64,000 nt of DNA, from NCBI GenBank assembly GCA_030562195.1, contig JAUJPP010000003.1:13857398-13921397 (forward strand), read 5' to 3'. The translations under genes and the position numbers were made by a program. The notes beneath the pieces are model-generated. The model had not been told where the DNA came from and did no database searches. It worked only from the letters and a program-made list of their open reading frames with translations. Shown in pieces: positions 34,330 to 45,110 of the stretch (its first letter is position 1; each line of letters starts with the position of its first letter). Origin of the DNA: Nipponacmea schrenckii. Taxonomy: Eukaryota; Mollusca; Gastropoda; Lottiidae.

Positions 34330-36570
34330 GTAACCGTGACGTCAGACTGTGATGTCGTTTGGTGAAGCCTGAGTGACATTTGTTCACATTTTTCAATCCA
34401 TGCAAATCCTTGATATGTTGTAACCAATAGCCGATCAAGATTTCTTAGCTTTGATAGGAAAGTTGCTTTGGATCTTTTAAAAGGTTTTATTTTTCTAGGG
34501 TTATTCTAGAGGCAAGTTTCAAACTTGATGTTGTTCTTTAACAAACAACAAAAGTTGTACTTTCAAAAGAAGCTTAAATGAAATCTTATTAATAATCATT
34601 GGTTGAAATAAAAAGATCTGCGATCTTCACCTTCGAAGCATATCGATAAATTTTAGAAATGTTTTTTGTTTGTATTCAAAATTCTCTCAAATTCCGCACA
34701 AGAGAAATAATTTTTTACTAAGTCCTAAATGAGACGATTCGTTAAAGCGTCAACACGTTCATATTATTATAAGTCAATCAGTTGGTGAATATAAATGGGT
34801 CGTATACGGGTCAAATACAACCTAGTTACAATTTTCAGAATAAAGGGGTTGATATTGTTATAGTACATGTATTTTAATTGAGTGGAAAATTAGAAATTTG
34901 CCACTCTTTGTTTTCATTAGATTTTTTTTTTTTTTGCGGGAAGCTCCCTAGCCCAACTCGAAAATGGTATAGAAATTTGGTTTGAAAAATACGATAAGAT
35001 CCGTACTGGAATAGAAAATGAATATATAAAACTAAAATTTTTACGCGTCAGTAGTTAGTAATTGCATAATAATAATATGCATAATTGCATAACTTTGTTG
35101 CTAATTATCCGATCGCTTTGAAAATGACAGAATATAGAGAAGTCGCCTATTCAAATAAAACCGCATCATAAAAAAAATTCTACCACTTCCGGTTCTTGTG
35201 TGAGAACTTCCGGTTTTTTAGAACCGCGTTGGGTCACCCAGCTTCCGGTATATGTAAGAAATCAGTACAAAAGCTATACATATATACTATCAGGCATAAT
35301 TAGAACCCTTTTAGAATAAAAAATCCAAACCGAAAGTGATACTTTATGTGTCATCACAGAACGGTAACATTCAGCAAAATTTTAATAAGTCCGCTAATTT
35401 TTATCCGATTTGTCCGATTTTGGTGTTTTTGGAAACCTTGTTACTTTATCTAAAACTTGATGGGAACAGAATTTTGATTTTCAATTTTTTTTGAAAATTC
35501 AAAAGGCCAAATCAAATGACCTTGACCTTCAATGACCCTGAATTTTTTCAAGTAGAATGTTCTTGACCTAAGCTATCCACACATATGCCTATTATGATCG
35601 ACAACAATTGTTTTGGTACCCGTTTTAGTTTTTTGAAAATTCACAAGGCTATATCAAATGACCTTGACCTTCAATGACCATGAATTTTAAAAGCGCATCA
35701 TAAAATTTTTTCTACCATTTCCGGTTTTTACGTGAGAGCTTCCGGTTTTTTAGAACCCTGCTGGGATCTGCACAGATATCAATAGTAGCTTCCTGTTGAG
35801 CCCCAGTCTGTGACGTCATAAAAGACGTTAGATTTAGTGGAATTGCAAGCTACAACATCTATCCATGTTTGATATAGTAGATAAATTTCAACCTCTTGTT
35901 TTATTCACAAAAATAAATATTATTGACAATTCTGACCTTAAATATTTTTATGATGGAACCTTAAAAACTTTCTCATTAATATGCAATTAACTTTAAACTG
36001 TGGTGTAACAATATTACATAATAAAACTTCGCGTATATTTTTTGAACCCATAGAGGTTGTTTGCCACTCTCGGAACTGTTCACAGTTCTAGTTGTATTTG
36101 GATCTCGAATACTTTTTTGTCTTTCTTTCCAGATGAAATATCAAGGCCCATTGTTCGATTTGCTGGTAAGTCCATGAATAAAGCTAAGGATTTTACCAAG
36201 TTGCCGACGATACCAATATTGCTGTTACAACAGAATTATTTAAATCTTTTAAAATTTTAGTTTCTTTTCATATCTGCTACATATATTTCATACAGATTTG
36301 TTCTTGAACACGACAGTCACCCTCCCCCCCCCCCACTCAGTCGTAACATCCAATAAATAGTTCGTTGTAACATTCTACATTCTAAAAGTCATATCTTAAA
36401 AATAGTTTCGTGTTAAAGTGTTTTTATTAACAATATGTTGCATCCTGCATACCTTTAAATACTATAATGTCCAATAAACTAGCAAACGAACATGTGTTTC
36501 TTTTTTTTTTACTTTTTGACACGCTTTAGAATCAAGATTGATCGAGAATGGATCGATCGAGATTGGGCCA
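34330..36570. other. Foldback centre: non-coding, with dispersed direct repeats
   Basis: No convincing coding region. CTTCCGGTTTTTTAGAACC occurs at about 35205 and 35742, each preceded by a related TTCTACCA(C/T)TTCCGG segment. ATCAAATGACCTTGACCTTC followed by AATGACC occurs at about 35512 and 35657. A run of C lies near 36325. An open frame at 36057-36260 has no motif I know. Confidence 0.5.
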
Positions 36571-36577
36571 ACCTTAA

Positions 36578-37048
36578 AGGGGCACAGTCTTGATTTGTTT
36601 CGGACAATCATCCGACAGCCTCAAACACATGAAATCTTTTGTTTAGCTAATCAGAAATAGTCTACAGAGCTTTCCTTTGAAATTTGAGCCTTCAAATCCA
36701 TGGGTATACATAATTATCCGTGTTTGAAAATCATAATGTCTTAAGATATTATGAATGTCCCGCCATATTGGAAAATCAAAGAGTTATAAATAGACTACTG
36801 CGCAGGCCCACACTTATAAAACAAAAAGAAAGTACATGTAATAACAATTGTAGATTTTGTCAACAGGACACACAATTTTCAGACTGACTGAAGACCAGCC
36901 GCGTACAGCACGGAAAAAAATAAAAAGTGAAATTTTTTAGGTATATTTCAAGGTATTTTGCGATTTTCATAGAGCTTGAGTATTTCTGAGGACTGTTTAA
37001 ATGTAACAAAGGCCCAAAACGACCCCTAAAAATCAAGATTGTGCCCCT
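36578..37048. mobile_element. Kolobok-like MITE, 471 bp, TTAA target duplication
   Basis: Termini AGGGGCACAGTCTTGATT and, inverted on the right, AGGGGCACAATCTTGATT, with TTAA at 36574-36577 and 37049-37052. Same type of ends as the element at 28278-28592, but internally unrelated as far as I can see. Nested within the foldback element. Confidence 0.78.
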
Positions 37049-37194
37049 TTAAGATGTATATATATCCCTGAACAGAAGCATTGAAGCAAGCGTACAAGAA
37101 GAATTATGCATCTATGAGACGTTTTGATGAAAAGTATGACTTTACTCCCATGTAGTCAATTGATTCGTCTATGACCACATTAAAACGTCATTTC

Positions 37195-37500
37195 AATGAG
37201 TCAAACACCCAGAAAAGCAGTTATTATGACTCGTCTATGACAAATTTCTAACGGGTCAATCTGTATTTTAGATTAGTAGGTTAACTCACTGTTGACCCAC
37301 TTCTGTGAGTCAATATTTACTCCTAGATAAGTCATTTTGACTCGTCGGCGAGTCATTTGTTAAATGAGTCAATACACTCACAAATTGCTCGTTATTGAGT
37401 ATACAGACTCATCTGTAAATGAGTCCTAAACGAGTGGTTTTATGGAAAAGTCAAAAACTCACGTAAATGAGTACATTTACTCATGATTGTCTTACTTATT
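37195..37500. other. Cluster of GAGTCA / TGACTC words (right)
   Basis: Six GAGTCA/TGACTC hexamers in about 300 bp together with variants (GAGTCC, AGACTCA), ending just before the right arm at 37514. Confidence 0.55.
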
Positions 37501-37513
37501 TTTCTGTGTGAAG

Positions 37514-38980
37514 GCGTCGCTTGACAAAATCTTGTCATATGCATCTGATTGGTCAAAGCCCCTCTGACCAATCAGATGCATATTACACGATTCTGTCAAG
37601 CGACGCCTTGCGGTGATGGCCACTATGGTACCAGAACAACAACCTTCCAATACCAATAATAAGGGTTAGTTGGTTCTGGTTGAGTGTGACTTAAAGTTAA
37701 CAGTCGATGGTGAACAATGATTGATTCAGTAATAAGAAAAATAAATTTGTAGTGGTGAATCATTTTAAAAATGATGGTTCCAGCACAACTCTACCACCGG
37801 AATAAATCTGTATAGCATTGGGTGCTCTATACTAGACAGAACCCCCATAAGGTAACACGTATACATTGGTTGTGATTTCAGGTGGTATCTCCTCAATCCA
37901 ATTTGAAGTCATACTGTGGGCCTCTTTGAAGAGTTCAAAATTTAAGGGCTTTTGACACAACTCTTCCACTGGATAATATGTCTGACATTTGGTGTTTTAC
38001 ACTTTACAAACCCTACTGAGTCTTTTGTTTTGCATTAGTTTTCGTTGGTACCAATGTCATCTACGATAGCCCCTTTTAGGGACCCTTCAAGGGTCGTCTG
38101 GCACCCACTCCACACCAAACAAATTGTCTGCCATCTGCACTGCTGAACAACTTAAGGTAATACGTTGACATTGGTGGAGATTTCGCGTGATATCTCCTCA
38201 ATGTAGTCTGAACTCATCTTGTGGGCCCTATGTAGGGTCCATAATTGAAGGGCTTCTGGCACGACCCTACCACCGGATAATTTTTCTGGCATTGGTTGTT
38301 TTACACTCTACATACCCTACTGGTTCTTTTGGCATCAATTTTGTTGGTACCAATGTCATCTAGGATAGCCCCTTTTTGGGACCCTTTAAGGGTCGTCTGG
38401 CACCCTCTCCACACCAGAAAAAATGTCTGACATCTGCACTGCTGAACAACTTAAGGTAATAAATTGACATTGGTGGAGATTTCGGGTGGTACCTCGGCAA
38501 TGTAGTCTGAACCCATCCTGTGGGCTTTTTGAAGGGTCCAAAATTGAAGGGCTTCTGGCACGACCCTACCACCGGATAATTTTTCTGGCATTGGGTGTTT
38601 TACACTCTACATACCCTACTGGTTCTTTTGGCATAAGTTTCGGTTGGTTCCAATGTCATCTAGGATAGCCCCTTTTTGGGACCCTTTAAGGGTCGTCTGG
38701 CACCCACTCCACACCAGACAAAATTTCTGCCATCTGCACTGCTGAATATCTTAAGGTACTAAGTGGACATTGGTGGAGATTTCGGGTGGTATCTCCGCCA
38801 ACTAGTTTGAACCTATTTTGGGGCCTTTTAGAAGGGTAGCCATCCCCTTCCCCACCAGGGGGGGGGGGGGCATGCCAGAATGCCATATTCAGACAACCTT
38901 AGTGATCCCATACATGCCTCCGTGCTCAGATATTGGTACCCAGTTCGTCTACCTTCGAGGCCCTGGGCTGCCGGTCTATA
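37514..38980 (-). repeat. Right arm of foldback element (300-bp subrepeats)
   Basis: Inverted copy of 33474-32016, differing by scattered substitutions, a longer G run at 38869-38881 and a short extra segment near 38900-38915. Confidence 0.85.
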
Positions 38981-38984
38981 CTGA

Positions 38985-39492
38985 GGATATTGAACACTTC
39001 ATGGTTCATTAAAGCATTCATGTATTTAGTTAAACAAAAACTGAAAAAAATAGATTTCCAGGAATGGTCTGCTAAACTTAGCCTCAGTGAGAGTTTATGT
39101 AAATATGCAAATTTTAAACAGTGTGTTACTCAAGAGTTATATCTCTCATGCAAGTTAACATTTACACAGAAAAGAAATATTGTTAGAGTTCGTCTCAACC
39201 TTCTGCCTTTGAGTGCAAACCTTTTCAGAAGGAACTTTAGAAGATATGATCTTTGCCCTATCAAGTAAATATCAAGTAAAGATGTATCAGAAGTCTTTGT
39301 TGTGAAAGATCTGAATCATATCTTGTTGCATTTCTAAATTTGTTCATTGTGCCTTAAAATTAAGAGAAACTTCATGATAACACTGCGTCTTCCAAAGAGT
39401 ATGTACCATCATTGTTGCTGCAATGTATTTAAATTTGTAACATTGGTCTATAAGACCGTCATTTACTGGAAATAAACTTTATTATTATTATT
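38985..39492 (+). mobile_element. LINE 3' end beyond the foldback insertion, duplicating 31741-32005
   Basis: 39002-39262 codes FIKAFMYLVKQKLKKIDFQE ... FRRNFRRYDLCPIK, the same LINE C-terminal segment found at 31741-32005 (about 260 bp, a handful of substitutions, same orientation). It then runs through a 3' UTR to an (ATT)n tail at 39479-39492. The left copy lacks this 3' end and this copy lacks everything 5', so the foldback element sits between two overlapping LINE pieces. Confidence 0.75.
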
Positions 39493-39499
39493 CATTCCA

Positions 39500-39970
39500 T
39501 AGAAAATTAAAGCTTTTATTGTTCCCACAATAAAATTTTGACTCGATTTGACAAAGTCAAAGGGCAATTACTCGAAAACAGTTCATTGAAAAATCAAACA
39601 GGACCGACGTCTAACCGATTCCTATGTTCACACCAAGCATCATCAAAATCAATTGATAATTGAAGCTTCTATTGCATGCACAATAAAAATTTAACGTGAC
39701 TTTACTAATTCAATGGCAATTACTCAAAACTGTTCATTGAAAAAATCAAACTTAACCACCTTACACGTTATACTCATACCAAGTTTCATCAAAATCCATT
39801 GAAAATTGTAGTTTGTACTGAATCCACAATGAAATTTTGTCGCACTTTACTAATAAATATAATAACTCAAAAATCGTTCATAGAAATGTCAAATTCGAAC
39901 TTTACCGCTGCCTTATCAATTCCAATGCTCAAACTAAGTTTCATCGAAATCCATACTGCACTCTTGTCAA
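39500..39970 (+). repeat. pearl-like core repeats, ~153-bp period, three diverged copies
   Basis: Three units, each with an AATT(A/G)(A/T)AG.TT.TA segment, an ACAAT(A/G)AAATTTT-type word, CAATTACTC(A/G)AAA and (A/T)TCATTGAAAA, start near 39508, 39660 and 39808. They resemble the core repeats at 26690-27060 but have no ACGG tract here. Confidence 0.6.
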
Positions 39971-40452
39971 TTAAATGCGAAATCAGTCGGTAAAAGACGG
40001 TAATGGCTGAAATAATTGGATTTTCACTTTTCACTAAGTCAACCGGTTTTACCAATGTCATCTTACCTCGACCTGTTCAGCGCTTAGCCAACATGTTCAG
40101 TTCACCAATTTTATAATTAAACGGGTAATAATTTACTTCAAAGCGCTTCTGAGCAGTGTCATAACATCATCTTTTGCGATAATACAGACTTGCCTACTAA
40201 TTAGCTAGTAAAGTTAATTGAATATATATCAAGGTGTGCGAGCATGATAGATAAAACAGAAACTATTTTGCTGATCAGTCTATCAGAGACCACAATGTTA
40301 ATTTATATTTCTCACTTTTTTTTGATAATCTAAAAATTTCTTTCGTAATTCTCTAACAAAGTGTTATTTTCTCAGACATTAGAACCTTCGATTCCAATAA
40401 TCGAATATTTATAATATAATCAATAAAAATAAAAGAAATGAGGAAAGTAAGT

Positions 40453-42100
40453 TAGTGGCGGAGCCAGGTTTACGTCCCAGGGGGGGCGAGATTTCTGAGG
40501 TTGCCCGAATTTCGAACTTAGTTATGAGAGTTTTCTTCGAGAGAAACACTATTGTTATTGGCAGAGTATTTTCACTCTTTCTAGAACACATGATACTACC
40601 CCCTTAGGAGATCCATAAGTATTCAGTTTAATTTACGGGATGTACTGTTTTCACCCGATTTTGAATGAGATTTTCGGCTAATGGATATGTTATGTTTGTA
40701 TGGATTTTATCATTTCGATTTCTTTTTTATATTTCAATTATCATAGATATCAACTTTAGTCATACATAGCTTTTCTCCTTTTTTTCATCGTTGAAAACGT
40801 CTGAATGACTTTGTCGAAATCAACATCTGTGGGAAAATTCCTTTCTATATTTATCAAAGATAAATTTGAGAGCCTGTCTTCAGCCATTGTTGATCTCAGA
40901 TAATTTTTTATTAGTTTCAATCTACTAAAGCTTCTCTCACTGGCAGCACTGGATACAGGGATTGTCAAAAATATTTTATACAAAATCGTCAAATTGGGAA
41001 ATGCAGTATCCATAGTATTTTGTATAATGAAGGGTAAACCATCTTTGACTTTTAGAAGTACCGTTTACGTGTAGAAGACATTGTTTTGATTTCTGTGTCA
41101 ATTTGCTAAATTGCAACAGTGCAAGTTATAACCAGGCCAAACAATTCTTGACAAAAGACAAAAATATTTTTGAACAATTTTACTGCGTGTTTATCGATGA
41201 TCGATGGAAGATAGAACAGGTGTTATTCTAACGAAATTTCACTCTGAAATGATCACAGCTAGAGGACACGCAAAGTTATGTGATTATAATGATAATTATG
41301 ATCTTTTTTCCAAGGGAAGTAAGCTAGGGAACTCATGTGTTTTTAGTTGAAACCTTATCAAACTTATTTATTTTACATTTTTTTATTGGTGGAATAATAG
41401 TTTAGAACTTTTTTTTACACAAAAAAACCCAAAGTGATTAAAATGATCTATTTTCCAAGGGAAGTAAGCCAGGGAACTCGTGTGTTGTTAGTTGAAACCT
41501 TATTAAACTTATTTATTTTACATTTTCTTATTGGTGGAATTTTTATTGATTTATTTGATTAATAAATGATCTATTTTCCAAGGGAAGTAAGCCAAGGAAC
41601 TTGTTAACTTTTTAGGTGAAACCTTACCGAATTGTCTTAATTTAAGGCAATTCGGGCACCGATTTCCATTTTTTTAAACAAATATTGTATGTCATACAAT
41701 ATTTATTGAAAAAATTGAAATATGTGCCCGAATTGTCTTTTTTTGGTTGTGTAAAAAAAAGTTCTAAACTCTACTTTCGGGCTGCGATTTCAATTTTTGA
41801 AATATGTAAAATATAATCATAGCAATGACATTCGGGCAGTGATTTCGATCCTCAAATAATATGAATTATGAAATATTATTATAGGAGAATAAAATGGGGC
41901 TATCACTTTAAAAAAATACAGTTATAGTAATATAGGATATTCGGGCAAAGATATGATTTCATTTTTAAATTTCAAAAAAAAAAAAAAATTGCGCCGTTAA
42001 AAAAAATTTTTTTTAAATGCCTTGCCCGAAAAACTAGCCTTTGGGGCTGCGAGGGGGGGGGGCGGCTGCCCCCCCTGCCCTCCCTGTGGCTCCGCCACTG
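40453..42100 (-). mobile_element. Internally deleted hAT transposon with 8-bp TSD
   Basis: The 8-bp duplication AAGTAAGT stands at 40445-40452 and 42101-42108. Ends are TAGTGGCGGAGCC (left) and CAGTGGCGGAGCC (right, inverted), then G/C-rich tracts, typical of hAT elements. Only the C-terminal dimerisation domain of the transposase survives (40756-41013). The remainder includes three partial direct repeats of TTTTCCAAGGGAAGTAAGC (about 41308, 41452, 41573). Confidence 0.9.
40756..41035 (-). pseudogene. hAT transposase C-terminal dimerisation domain
   Basis: Minus strand: DTAFPNLTILYKIFLTIPVS, SAASERSFSRLKLIKNYLRS, TMAEDRLSNLSLINIE. This is the hAT dimerisation signature as found in ZMYM1-like hAT transposases. 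The frame is open somewhat upstream of the Met at 41013. The BED finger and catalytic core are absent from this copy. Confidence 0.88.
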
Positions 42101-42232
42101 AAGTAAGTTTTAACAGATGTTTGGGAATCAATTTTAATATTTTATTTTATATAACACGTGAGAAATGAATTATTAAACTTTATTCTTGTTATAATTTCGA
42201 TAATTTTCGTATTTGCTAGAAAGCGAGGAAAC

Positions 42233-43931
42233 ATGGTAAAGCTAAAAGGTAGGCAAAATTTGAAATATGATTAGAAAAGGAATGAAATAACCATAGGCTA
42301 TTTATTTCACAAGGATAGGCTTACAACTTCAGTTTACAATTATGATCTGTTTTACCAAGTGATCTTTGGCCAAACCTCTCGGCATTAACCTTTCCCGGAT
42401 TTATTGTACTACTGGGTCGACGGAATACACTTTCAACTGCCATTTGTTCATCGTAACCAGAACCATGACAAAATGTAAAGAACCAATGTTCTTATCGAAT
42501 ATGCTATAGAACCTAAAGGACAACGTAATACAAGGTAATTACTTTATCAGGCGCAAATAAATGAAAATAATTTAAACTATTTTTCTATTTCCAGTTTGTT
42601 ACATATCAGTGAAGTATGTTAAATATTTACTTGTGCTGTTGGCAGTAATTTATATTTTTACAACATTTGCTTTGTATAAAAATTATTTCATTAAATATAC
42701 ACGTAATCTGATCCCTCAGATAGAAGTATATATTAAATCTTCGTCACAAGAAAAAAAATGGAAACCCTCTGTACAAGAATATTATGACAGTCATTATGGA
42801 AATTGTCAATTTTCAGTGGTTAAAGAAAATAAGATAAGTTGTAAGCAAATTCTAGACACTGGTAGAGGTTTGACTTTACCTCAAGACGATAGACGATTGT
42901 GTAATTTGACTAAAATCAGTGAAAATTGTAAATTATTTCGTCAAATTAATGGGTATGATAATAAATATATTACAAATGAAGAATTAGATTTTCCCTTAGC
43001 CTTTGGAATTCGACTGTATGATTCGGAAAATCAAGTTGAACAATTATTACGCACTATTTATCGTCCACATAATTTCTATTGTTTACATGTTGATAAGAAA
43101 AGATCCAGTACCAAAACATATCAACATTTAAAATCTGTAGCCAAATGTTTTGATAATATCATTGTTTTATCTCAAATACGTACAGTGTATAGTTCTATTA
43201 GATTGGTGTATGCTGATTTATTGTGTATGGAAAAAGCCTTAAATTCAAAAATATATTGGAAATATTATTTGAACATGGCTGGATCAGAAATGCCTATTAA
43301 AACTAATCTTGAAATAGTAAAAATCTGTAAGATATTAAAAGGTAGAAACGAACTAGAAAGTCAACCACTGTCTCAAGGTAATAAATTGCGTTATTCAAGA
43401 AGATTTAATATTACTGGTGATATTCCGATATATATCGGTAATAAAAGCAAACCGTTTCAAGGTAAACTAGAATACAGAAAAGGTTGTGCTTATGGTTTGA
43501 TGTCTAGGAATTTTACAAAGTTTGTATTAACCGATGAATTAGCCAAATCGTTTCTGGACTATCTGAAAGACACTTACGCACCAGAGGAAACTTATTTTCC
43601 TTCTTTGAATTTCTTGTATAATGCACCAGGAGGCTCTAACGTCACAGCAAAACATTCCAGCTTTGATTTTATCTCCAGGATAGTCTTGTGGAAATGGGAC
43701 GGAATTCTATGTAATGGAACACTTCGGCATTATGTCTGTGTATATAATAGCAACGCTCTGAAATGGTTAACAAGTAGACCGGAAGTGATAGTTAATAAAG
43801 TATTAAGGAGTTATGATGGAGCTATAATTGACTGTTTAGAGGAATATTTGTTTAACAGATCACGTGATCGAAGTCCATTCCAGACAGATATTTATAAACA
43901 TTATCCACATATTAAAGACTTGTATAATTAG
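42233..43931 (+). CDS. Beta-1,6-N-acetylglucosaminyltransferase, GCNT/core-2 branching family
   Basis: Golgi type II membrane enzyme that adds beta-1,6-GlcNAc branches to O-glycan or polylactosamine acceptors. The large exon (42595-43931) has no usable ATG before residue ~220; an exon 42233-42248 (ATG GTA AAG CTA AAA G) with donor gtaggc joins the ttccag acceptor at 42594 in exact phase, giving 450 aa. Residues ~15-37 form the signal anchor (YLLVLLAVIYIFTTFALY). The Branch domain (~138-430) shows LLRTIYRPHNFYCLHVDKK, YLNMAGSEMPIKTNLEIVK, TYAPEETYFPSLN (position of the catalytic Glu), and NKVLRSYDGAIIDCLEEYL. Several N-glycosylation sequons and conserved Cys residues are present. Human relatives are 400-440 aa. 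AATAAA at 44409. Exact acceptor specificity cannot be told. Confidence 0.9.
42366..42428 (+). repeat. Short dispersed repeat fragment in the GCNT intron (shared with 58760-58832)
   Basis: TGGCCAAACCTCTCGGCATT and CTTTCCCGGAT here match TGGCCAAACCTCTTGATATT and CTTTCCCGGAT at 58760, with a further similar ~25 bp. Perhaps a SINE fragment; family not identified. Confidence 0.5.
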
Positions 43932-44129
43932 TTCCCCCTCCCCCTTTTTTTCTTAGAATATAATTTCTTTTAAAATAGGCACCTGATGGCAATATTGGTG
44001 GATATAGTTTTATTGACAAAGGAGATTTGCTTAAAACTCTGTTGATTCTATAATAGAGTAGAGGGACCTCTTCAAGATATTTTAATTAATTTCTTTTGGG
44101 ATAAGTTAAGTGTCATTACCAACTTTAAT

Positions 44130-44191
44130 CGACTGTATGATTCAGAAAACCAAGTTGAACAATTATTACGAACTATTTATCGTCCACATAA
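44130..44191 (+). pseudogene. Duplicated 62-bp fragment of the GCNT coding exon
   Basis: 59 of 62 bases equal 43011-43072 of the gene just upstream (coding RLYDSENQVEQLLRTIYRP). It lies in the presumed 3' UTR, same strand. Either a relic of a tandem paralogue or a templated insertion. Confidence 0.85.
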
Positions 44192-44408
44192 ACATATATC
44201 TGTCCATTTGATACACATGTACTTGTGTATTTTTAGTATTTCAGACGAATTGTATATTGAGATATTATGTATTTTCGATTATTTTTTTTTTTTCTTTTTT
44301 TTTTTTTTCCAATGTATTGATTATATTCTTACAGCTGTGTAAATTATATGTATATATATTTCTAAAGTAGGCTTTTTATTTCAATGTATGCTGATTTTTT
44401 TAAAGGCT

Positions 44409-44414
44409 TAATAA
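44409..44414 (+). promoter_or_regulatory. Polyadenylation signal AATAAA for the GCNT-family gene
   Basis: First strong AATAAA after the stop codon at 43931 (CTTAATAAAAACG), about 480 bp downstream and after T-rich tracts near 44280-44310. Confidence 0.5.
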
Positions 44415-44477
44415 AAACGGAGTTTTCAACTAATTTGTGTTTAATCCTTGTGTCATTATGCAATTGGTTTTAAGCAT

Positions 44478-44570
44478 GGAATTAAAGGGAGGGGCGAAAT
44501 GGGAAGGGGCGAAATGAGAAGGGGCGAAATGAGAAGGGGCGAAATGGGAAGGGGCGAAATGAGAAAGGGT
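44478..44570 (+). repeat. 15-bp tandem repeat GGGGCGAAATGGGAA, about 6 copies
   Basis: Near-perfect units GGGGCGAAATG(A/G)GAA. It encodes an artificial GRGEMRRGEM run on one strand and a PLPISPLLIS run on the other; neither is a real gene. It directly adjoins a Gypsy protease fragment. Confidence 0.9.
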
Positions 44571-44812
44571 AACCAATCACGACCAAGAAGTGGAGGTCCA
44601 ATGCCTTCTAATACATACATCTTCAACCTTGATTTGATTTGATTTTCATATTCAGCAATTACGTATATGACACCTTTGGCTGGTACAACTTCACCTGTAT
44701 AAGTTCTAATATTGAATTTTGAAGTATGTATCTTTAATTTTGAAAATTGTTTATTGTATAAATGTAATGGTATCACAGTATATTTAGAACCTGTATCGAG
44801 GATATTCAAGAT
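44571..44812 (-). pseudogene. Gypsy-type retropepsin (aspartic protease) fragment
   Basis: Minus strand: NILDTGSKYTVIPLHLY (catalytic DTGS), then VLEGIGPPLLGRDWL, the C-terminal (hydrophobic)-LGRDWL motif of Gypsy/Ty3-type proteases. About 80 aa, open. No RT or integrase adjoins; it is cut by the 15-bp repeat on its 3' side and by the start of the next LINE region on the other. Confidence 0.82.
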
Positions 44813-45110
44813 GGCGTCAAGTGAGCAGTCACAAACTTTTCGCTATCTGTGAATTTTTGTTTGTCTTTGTTATGAGGCCTTATATGTGATATTCGATAGA
44901 TCTTATTACTGGGTGTTAAGTACGTTTTGCTTCATTGAAGGAAAATTTGTTGGATGTAGCAGTTTTTCCATGTAAATGTGTTTTCTCATGTATGTTTTGT
45001 GGTGATAACATTGTGTCACTTAGTCGTCATCAAGTTTGTTTACATTTTCATTGTGGACCGTTGTCGAAAAAAAAAAACTTCTTTAAGTGTACATCTTCTC
45101 CAAAGATATC

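Larger units (their letters stand above)
32016..38980. mobile_element. Foldback-type element, ~7 kb, with ~1.46-kb inverted arms
   Basis: The arms 32016-33474 and 37514-38980 are inverted copies of each other; outer ends read TAGACCGGCAGCCCAGGGCC on both sides. Each arm is mainly a tandem array of a 300-bp unit: CAGCAGTGCAGATGGCAG recurs at 32232, 32532 and 32831 on the left, and its complement near 38130, 38430 and 38730 on the right. The inner end of each arm is a ~100-bp imperfect palindrome (AAGGCGTCGCTTGACA ... TGTCAAGCGACACCTT). Arms made of subrepeats recall Foldback/Galileo DNA transposons. The 4-kb centre has no recognisable transposase, so the element looks non-autonomous. It interrupts a LINE; flanking LINE sequence is duplicated (see 38985-39492). 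Confidence 0.82.

Noticed and set aside
36057..36260. 67-aa open frame in the foldback centre considered as a transposase remnant
   Set aside because: No DDE, zinc-finger or other transposase motif, and no extension in other frames.
32308..38668. Recurrent 60-70-aa open frames in both foldback arms
   Set aside because: They repeat with the 300-bp period and in inverted form, so they are consequences of the repeat and not genes.
42609..42611. GTG as the start of the glycosyltransferase
   Set aside because: Animal genes start with ATG; the frame is open upstream to a good splice acceptor and a phase-matched 16-nt ATG exon exists.
44448..44642. Open frame with GRGEMRRGEM repeats
   Set aside because: Produced entirely by the 15-bp tandem repeat; the opposite strand reads into a Gypsy protease fragment.
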